11,763 nucleotides of DNA, taken from contig CALMQD010000322.1 in assembly GCA_937871415.1 (NCBI GenBank), positions 1 through 11,763 of the forward strand, written 5' to 3'. The notes under the pieces were generated by a model, which saw only the letters and a program-made list of their open reading frames with translations, did not search any database and was not told the origin of the DNA. Below are positions 6,386 through 11,763 of this stretch, piece by piece. Source of the DNA: an uncultured Phycisphaerales bacterium. GTDB lineage: Bacteria > Planctomycetota > Phycisphaerae > Phycisphaerales > UBA1924. The position numbers and the translations under genes are program-made. How positions within the stretch are numbered: the stretch's first letter is position 1; every line of letters begins with the position of its first letter.

Positions 6386-7975
6386 TTAGTGCCCTCCCTC
6401 GTGCCCGTGGGCGTGCGGGTTGGCCTGCGGCGTCACGTTCTTGATCTCGCTCATGGCGAACGCCGGCAGGAACCGCAGGAACAGCATGAACAGCGTGAGG
6501 AAGATCCCCACCGTCCCCGCGAACGTCAGGATGTCGACCCACGTCGGGTAGAACATGCCCCACTGCCCGGGCAGGAACGCCCGGTGCAGGCTCGTCACGA
6601 TGATCACGAACCGCTCGAACCACATGCCCACCGTCACGAACAGCGCGACGACGAAGATCCACAAGGGGCTCGTCCGGCACCTGCGGAACCAGAACAACTG
6701 CGGGCTCACCACGTTGCAGAAGATCATCGTCCAGTACGCCCACCAGTACGGCGCGTACTTGAGCTGACCGTCCTCGCCCACCTGCGCCCACCACGGCGGC
6801 AGCAGGCGGTTGAACAGGAACACGTCCGCCTCGTACTGGTTCCCCGAGTACCACGCGATGAAGAACTCCATCGAGTACGCGAACCCGACCATCATGCCCG
6901 TCACGAGCAGGATCTTGGCCATGTTCTCCAGGTGACGGAGCGTGATGAGCTCCTTCATGTTCGGGTACAGCTCCCGCGCCGGGATCATCAGCAGGAGCAC
7001 CATCGCGAACCCGCCGAAGATCGCGCCCGCGACGAAGTACGGCGGGAAGATCGTCGTGTGCCAGCCCGGCAGCACCGACGTCGCGAAGTCGAACGACACG
7101 ATCGAGTGCACCGACAGCACCAGCGGCGTGCTGATCCCCGCCAGCATCAGGTACGCCTTCTCGTAGTTCTGCCAGTGACGCGTGCTGAACCGCCACCCCA
7201 GGCTCAGGAGCCCGTACACCTTCGCACGCACCTCGTCCACGCGGATGTTCAGGAACGGCGCCACCGTCGGGCCCGCCGGGTTCTTCATCAGCCGGAGCGC
7301 CGCGCGGTCGCGCAGCGTCGCCAGGTCCGGGATCATCCCCATGTACCAGAACAGCGCCGACACCGTCGCGTACGTGCTCACCGCGAAGACGTCCCACAGG
7401 AGCGGCGAGCGGAAGTTCGGCCAGATCCCGTTCGCGTTCGGGATCGGGAACACCATCCAGATGAACCAGATGCGCCCGACGTGGATCCCCGGGAACGTGC
7501 CGGCGCAGATGACGGCGAAGATCGTCATCGCCTCCGCCGCGCGGTTGATGCTCGTGCGCCACTTCTGCTTCAGCAGGCACAGGATCGCCGAGATCAGCGT
7601 TCCCGCGTGACCGATGCCGATCCAGAACACGAAGTTCGTGATGTCCCACGCCCAGTCGACGCGGTTGTTCAGTCCCCACACACCCACGCCCGTGATCAGC
7701 AGGTACAGGATCATCGCCGTGCCGATCGCCGCGAGCATGTTCGCGACCCCGAACAGCGGCCACCACCAGCCCCCCGGCGTCTTCTCCACGTACCCGCACA
7801 CCGTCTCGGTGATGTCGTGGAACGAGCGGTTGTTCAGCACCAGCGGCGCGCGGACCGCCGGGTCGTCGATCAGCGTGCCGTCGCCCGTCCGCGCGTCGAC
7901 CACCTGCGGCCGATCGATCGGCACCGTGCCGGCGATCTGCCCCGCCGTGTACTCGTCCGGATGAATCACGCTCAT
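6386..7975 (-). CDS. actC: alternative complex III membrane subunit ActC (NrfD/PsrC-like, quinol oxidation)
   Basis: Polytopic membrane subunit of 529 aa, thought to hold the quinol site next to the Fe-S subunit ActB. About ten helices can be read between 71 and 504. Family landmarks are [20 protein letters not shown] (113-132), HVGRIWFIW (165-173), [14 protein letters not shown] (421-434) and [15 protein letters not shown] (451-465). The C-terminus is His-rich ([10 protein letters not shown]). The ATG at 7975 is chosen because GGAG lies 9 nt upstream; a TTG at 7993 would place that site inside the gene. The 108-base gap to actB holds only this ribosome site; no promoter or terminator is evident. 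The stop is TAA. Confidence 0.96.
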   Translation of the reverse strand: MSVIHPDEYTAGQIAGTVPIDRPQVVDARTGDGTLIDDPAVRAPLVLNNRSFHDITETVCGYVEKTPGGWWWPLFGVANMLAAIGTAMILYLLITGVGVWGLNNRVDWAWDITNFVFWIGIGHAGTLISAILCLLKQKWRTSINRAAEAMTIFAVICAGTFPGIHVGRIWFIWMVFPIPNANGIWPNFRSPLLWDVFAVSTYATVSALFWYMGMIPDLATLRDRAALRLMKNPAGPTVAPFLNIRVDEVRAKVYGLLSLGWRFSTRHWQNYEKAYLMLAGISTPLVLSVHSIVSFDFATSVLPGWHTTIFPPYFVAGAIFGGFAMVLLLMIPARELYPNMKELITLRHLENMAKILLVTGMMVGFAYSMEFFIAWYSGNQYEADVFLFNRLLPPWWAQVGEDGQLKYAPYWWAYWTMIFCNVVSPQLFWFRRCRTSPLWIFVVALFVTVGMWFERFVIIVTSLHRAFLPGQWGMFYPTWVDILTFAGTVGIFLTLFMLFLRFLPAFAMSEIKNVTPQANPHAHGHEGGH

Positions 7976-8083
7976 GCGTCTTGACTCCAGCAACGGCTCA
8001 CGCCGACTCTCCGCCCGATCACACCGACCAGCCCACCGCCCTAAACACCCCGACTCGACCCCTCCGCCCGCGCCGCGGCCCGG

Positions 8084-11000
8084 TCACGTCGCCAGAACCG
8101 CCAGGCTCAGGCGGTAGCCCGCGTCCTCGAGCCGCTTGGCCGGATCGAAGAGATTCCGGGCCGCGCTCCCGTGAGACGCCGCGCCGTGCTCACCCCCGCC
8201 GTGCCCGGCGTCGTGGTCTTCCTCGTGCCCGCCGTGGTGGTAGGGATGCGACCACGACGCGACGCGCTGCGGGTCGCACAGCTTCGGGTTCGGGTTGCGG
8301 ACGCCCATCAGGTGCAGGACGCGCGGTCGCGTGTTCAAGTACCCCAGCAGCATGTACGCGCGGGCCGTGCCGCGCTCCTTGCTCACGCGGCTCTTGGTGT
8401 CCAGGATGTCGCCGAACACGATCGCGTCGCTCGGGCACGCCTGCTGGCACGCCACCTGCACGAACCCGTCGGGGATGTGCCGGAGGTTTTGCAGCTTCAT
8501 CTCGATCCGCGCCTCGTTCAGTCGCTGCACGCAGAACGTGCACTTCTCCATCACGCCGCGCGACCGCACCGTCACGTCCGGGTTCTTCTGCAGTTTCGAG
8601 ATGTTGTCGATCTGCTGGCGCAGCCGCGGCGGGACGAGATTGGGGTTCTTCGGCCCCTCCACGCCCATCTCGTTGAGCGACTCCTTGCCGATGTACGAGC
8701 CGTTGAACTTCTTCGTGCCGTACTCGAAGAAGTTGAACCGGCGGACCTTGTACGGACAGTTGTTGGCGCAGTACCGCGTGCCGATGCACCGGTTGTACAC
8801 CATGTAGTTGATGCCCTCGGGCCCGTGCACCGTCGCGTTCACCGGGCAGACCGTCTCGCACGGCGCGTTCTCGCACTGCACGCACAGGACCGGCTGGTAC
8901 ATCACGCCCGGGCTGTCCACGTCGCCCGCGAAGTAGCGGTCGACGCGGATCCAGTGCATCTCGCGGTGCTTGTTGGCCTCGCGCTTGCCGACGACGGCGA
9001 TGTTGTTCTCCGCCTGGCACGCGATCGTGCACGCGTTGCACCCCGTGCACGTCGACAGGTCGATCGTCATGCCCCACTGCGGGCCCTTCGAGAAGTCCAC
9101 CGCCGTGTTCGGCTGCGCCGGCTTGCCCGTGCTCGCGCTCCCGTGAACGCCCACCGCCGCGGCGCCCTGGTCCTTGGTCCCGCGCTGCGGGTTCATGTAC
9201 GCGTTGACGTTCGCCGGCGCGTGCGACAGTTCGCCCAGCATCTCCGCGAAGTTGAGCCGGCCCTCGTTGTTGCCGAAGGTGATCGCCCGCGCGTTGCCGT
9301 ACGGGTCCTTCAGCACCCGGTCCTTCTCTTCCTGCGAGAAGCCGTGGAACGGGTCCTCGCCGAAGGTCTTCCACGCCTCGAAGTCCGCCTCGCGGACGAT
9401 CGCGCGCCCTTCCATGGAGCCGTGCGCCTGCGTGCAGGTGATCGGGTACTTCTCCGCCCCGCCCCCGGCGCGGGCGATCTTCGCCCCGCCCACGCGACGC
9501 AGGTTGCCCGCGCCCAGGAGCCCGTGCACACCGAAGCCCACGCCCGTGCCCACCAGCCCGCACGCCGTCCGCCCGTACCCCGCCGCGATGACGATCGTGT
9601 TGTCCGGGATGCCCGGCGTGAGCCACGCCGCGATGTCGATCGATCGCCCGCCGACGCTGACGGTCATCATCCGCGCGTGACGGACCTCGAGCGTCTCCTT
9701 CTCCTGCTCAAGCCCGAACTTCTCCGCCGTCGCCCTCGAGATCATCGCGACGTTGTCCCAGACGATCTTGTTCGTCGCGTCGGGGATCTCCTGCAGCCAG
9801 GGGTTGTTGGCGAAGCGCCCGTCGCCCGCGTTGCCGGCGATGACGACCACCTCGAACTCGTCGTCCCTGGGGGCCTCGAGCCTCAGGCCCGAGACCATCC
9901 GGGCGGCGTTGTCGCCCATGGCCGCGCCCACGGTCGAAGGCAGCGGCGCGCCCCGCTGGCCGACGCCGTCGTGCAGCGCCCGCTTCCACGTGCGCTCGAA
10001 CCCGGCCATGTCGCCCATCTTCAGCACATCACGCCACGCGCCGCGCACGATCTCGTGCCCGTCGGTGCCGACGCCCGCGATGCCGCCGAGGATCTCGATG
10101 TCGCTCCGCGTGCCGTACAGCGGCGCGATCATCGGCTGGATCGCGCCGACGGTCCCGTCGAGCGCGACCGTGTCGCCCCAGGCCTCGAGCCAGTGCGACA
10201 TCGGCAGACGCCAGTGCGCCATCTCCGAAGTCTCAGTCGTCTCGACGCTCGCGACGATGCGGTGCGCCGCCTTCTCGAGTTTCTTGGCGAGCCCCAGCTC
10301 GCCCGGCGCGTCGTACGCCGGGTTCACGCCGACGCACACGAGCGTGTCGACCTTCCCGGCGTCGAGGTCCGCCGCCAGTTCGCTCAGCGCCGCCGCGCTC
10401 GAAGCCCCGAACTCCGCCGGCACGGCGACATAGTCCACGGTCTTGCCGACGTTGCCCATCGATGCGTTCAGCGCCGCGACCAGCGCGTGCACCGCGCGCG
10501 GCTGCGAAGCGCCGGCGCAGACGAGCGTCTTGCCCGCGCGGCTCCGACCCTGCTCGTCCGCCGCCAGGTCCTTGGCCACCTCGACGATGAACGCCATGTC
10601 CAGCGCCTTGCCGACGCTCGGGATGTTGATCGCCCCGATCGCGGCGCTCAGCGCCGGCGTCATCTTCGCCGCGCCCTGCGCCACCAGTTCCTTCGCCAGC
10701 GCGACCACCGCCATCGTCACCAGCGCCGGCGAGAGCCTCAGCCGGTGATCGGCCCGCCCGCCGGTGATCGAGTACGCGCTCTCGATCGAGTACAGCCGGC
10801 TCATCGAGCCCGACTCGGCCCGGCGCCGCGACGCGAACCCGCGGGTGTTCACCAGCTGGCCCGCCTCCAGCCCCAGGAAGTCGCGATCGAACGACACGAC
10901 CACGTCCGCGTTCTCGAGCCGGAACAACTCGCGGCACGGCTGGCCGACCGCTGCCGCCAGCCCGGCGAACATCTCGTCGGCCTGGAGAGGGTCGTAGCTC

Positions 11001-11704
11001 AGCCACTTGGCCTTGGGGAACTTCTTCAAGAGCGCGGTCTTCACCGCATCCCGCGACGGGCTCAGGCGCTTCTCAACCAGGAAGCACAGGCCCTCGCCCT
11101 GCTTGACGCCCAGGCCCGCGAAGTGCTTGGAGCCCCACGCGTCGAAGTCGGCCCACGAGCGCGCCGTCGTGCCCTCACGCGTGTACACCGGGTCCTTCAG
11201 CCGGTCCGGGTCGTACAGCGACAGGATCGACGCCTGTGACCACAGCGTGCTTTTGCCGTTGTTGATCGGGTGCAGCGGATTGCCCTCGATCTTCGTCGGG
11301 CGACCCTCGTGCGTCTCGACCAGCACGCCCTCGACCTCGCCCCCGGGCAAGGGCAGCGTCGTCGCGTAGTACAGCGGCTTGCCGGGGATGATCTCCTCCG
11401 GCACGCTCTTGGAGTACGGCAGGATCTTGTGGTCCGGACGACGGCACCCGGGCAGCGTCGCCGCCCCCGCGAGCGCCACCGATGCGCCCATGAGTTTCAG
11501 GAACGTGCGCCGCGACGAGTCGAGCAGGCGCGACGCGTTGTTCGGGAACTCCCGCTCCAGGAACTCGCGGAACGCCGGCGTGTCCGCCAGGTCGTCCAGG
11601 CTGCGCCAGTACTTGCGCCCCGTGACGCCCACGCCCGCGTGCGACACGCGCGGCTTCTTCGTGGACAACTCGCCGACCGTCGAATGGCATTGATCCATGC
11701 TCAT
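8084..11704 (-). CDS. actB: alternative complex III fused molybdopterin-fold and iron-sulfur subunit ActB
   Basis: Large periplasmic electron-transfer subunit, 1206 aa. It opens with a long pre-Tat segment (YWRSLDDLADTPAFREFLE, 32-50) typical of the extended-Tat Mo/Fe-S family, then SRRTFLK (64-70) and a hydrophobic stretch ending LPGC (84-87). Residues about 90-860 resemble a molybdopterin oxidoreductase domain; the family is known to lack the cofactor, and I see no Mo ligand. The C-terminal ferredoxin-like domain has four Cys groups: 886/889/892/896, 941/944/949/953, 973/979/983 and 1055/1058/1086/1090. The third has Thr976 where a fourth Cys would lie (CIGTRYC), matching the [3Fe-4S] cluster known in ActB. 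A His/Gly/Glu-rich stretch follows near 1155-1180. The start overlaps the upstream stop as ATGA; a second ATG lies two codons in. The stop is TGA. Confidence 0.97.
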   Translation of the reverse strand: MSMDQCHSTVGELSTKKPRVSHAGVGVTGRKYWRSLDDLADTPAFREFLEREFPNNASRLLDSSRRTFLKLMGASVALAGAATLPGCRRPDHKILPYSKSVPEEIIPGKPLYYATTLPLPGGEVEGVLVETHEGRPTKIEGNPLHPINNGKSTLWSQASILSLYDPDRLKDPVYTREGTTARSWADFDAWGSKHFAGLGVKQGEGLCFLVEKRLSPSRDAVKTALLKKFPKAKWLSYDPLQADEMFAGLAAAVGQPCRELFRLENADVVVSFDRDFLGLEAGQLVNTRGFASRRRAESGSMSRLYSIESAYSITGGRADHRLRLSPALVTMAVVALAKELVAQGAAKMTPALSAAIGAINIPSVGKALDMAFIVEVAKDLAADEQGRSRAGKTLVCAGASQPRAVHALVAALNASMGNVGKTVDYVAVPAEFGASSAAALSELAADLDAGKVDTLVCVGVNPAYDAPGELGLAKKLEKAAHRIVASVETTETSEMAHWRLPMSHWLEAWGDTVALDGTVGAIQPMIAPLYGTRSDIEILGGIAGVGTDGHEIVRGAWRDVLKMGDMAGFERTWKRALHDGVGQRGAPLPSTVGAAMGDNAARMVSGLRLEAPRDDEFEVVVIAGNAGDGRFANNPWLQEIPDATNKIVWDNVAMISRATAEKFGLEQEKETLEVRHARMMTVSVGGRSIDIAAWLTPGIPDNTIVIAAGYGRTACGLVGTGVGFGVHGLLGAGNLRRVGGAKIARAGGGAEKYPITCTQAHGSMEGRAIVREADFEAWKTFGEDPFHGFSQEEKDRVLKDPYGNARAITFGNNEGRLNFAEMLGELSHAPANVNAYMNPQRGTKDQGAAAVGVHGSASTGKPAQPNTAVDFSKGPQWGMTIDLSTCTGCNACTIACQAENNIAVVGKREANKHREMHWIRVDRYFAGDVDSPGVMYQPVLCVQCENAPCETVCPVNATVHGPEGINYMVYNRCIGTRYCANNCPYKVRRFNFFEYGTKKFNGSYIGKESLNEMGVEGPKNPNLVPPRLRQQIDNISKLQKNPDVTVRSRGVMEKCTFCVQRLNEARIEMKLQNLRHIPDGFVQVACQQACPSDAIVFGDILDTKSRVSKERGTARAYMLLGYLNTRPRVLHLMGVRNPNPKLCDPQRVASWSHPYHHGGHEEDHDAGHGGGEHGAASHGSAARNLFDPAKRLEDAGYRLSLAVLAT

Positions 11705-11763
11705 GTCGATTCCCGTCCAGCCACTTCTCCATCGGCGGCCTGGGCAGGCTCTCCACCCGGCAG
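11701..11763 (-). CDS. actA: C-terminal 20 codons of the upstream gene, probably multihaem cytochrome c ActA
   Basis: From the right edge the minus strand reads LPGGEPAQAADGEVAGREST and then TGA at 11701-11703. The stop overlaps the actB ATG as ATGA, the same coupling seen twice more in this cluster. The fragment has no recognisable domain. The name rests only on gene order, since actA normally precedes actB; the frame itself is supported by the overlap. Confidence 0.6.
   Translation of the reverse strand: MPGGEPAQAADGEVAGREST

Noticed and set aside
4806..7799. A 997-codon minus-strand frame that could be read as a giant actE fusion
   Set aside because: Only its last 301 residues match a cytochrome; the upstream part is an out-of-frame reading of actC and actD, which have clear family motifs in other frames.
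7976..8083. Possible internal promoter in the 108-base actB-actC gap
   Set aside because: No convincing -35/-10 pair or AT-rich stretch is seen; only the actC ribosome site can be supported.
8750..8800. Missing cysteine in the third Fe-S motif of ActB (CIGT instead of CIGC), as possible damage
   Set aside because: The CIGTRYC form fits the [3Fe-4S] cluster known for ActB, so it is a family feature, not decay.

Overview
This is a GC-rich bacterial window carrying one unidirectional gene cluster, all on the minus strand, so transcription runs from the right edge to the left. It encodes most of an alternative complex III (ACIII, a cytochrome bc1-independent quinol:cytochrome c oxidoreductase) followed directly by the start of a caa3-type cytochrome c oxidase. 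The gene set, the extended Tat leader on ActB, and the order act genes - SCO - coxB - coxA suggest a planctomycete, perhaps of the Phycisphaerae. That assignment is inference from gene content and style; there is no rRNA marker here.

In transcription order: the last 20 codons of an upstream gene, by synteny probably actA (11701-11763); actB, a fused molybdopterin-fold/iron-sulfur subunit (8084-11704); actC, an NrfD/PsrC-like membrane subunit (6386-7975); actD (5810-6382); actE, a lipoprotein monohaem cytochrome c (4806-5711); actF, a second NrfD-like membrane subunit (3505-4809); a small His-rich one-helix membrane protein of unknown function (2988-3428); an SCO copper chaperone (1845-2954); coxB, a CuA and haem-c subunit II (700-1737, with its natural 5' end reaching 1848); and coxA subunit I, cut by the left edge (1-585).

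The genes form one electron path. Quinol is oxidised at the membrane subunits ActC/ActF. Electrons pass through the Fe-S clusters of ActB and the haems of ActA/ActE to the haem c and CuA of CoxB, then to haem a/a3-CuB of CoxA and oxygen. SCO supplies copper for CuA. Three junctions use the overlap ATGA (actA/actB, actE/actF, SCO/coxB), and actC/actD are separated by 3 nt, all signs of tight translational coupling. Four gaps of about 75-115 bases remain; I see no promoter in any of them, but two contain stable hairpins.

The main anomaly is in coxB. The ATGA overlap and a strong Shine-Dalgarno sequence place its start at 1848, yet the frame meets an in-frame TAG at codon 29, just before the conserved first membrane helix. 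A second point is that the coxA ribosome binding site sits inside a small GAGA-tetraloop hairpin. No mobile element, CRISPR array, tRNA or rRNA is seen.
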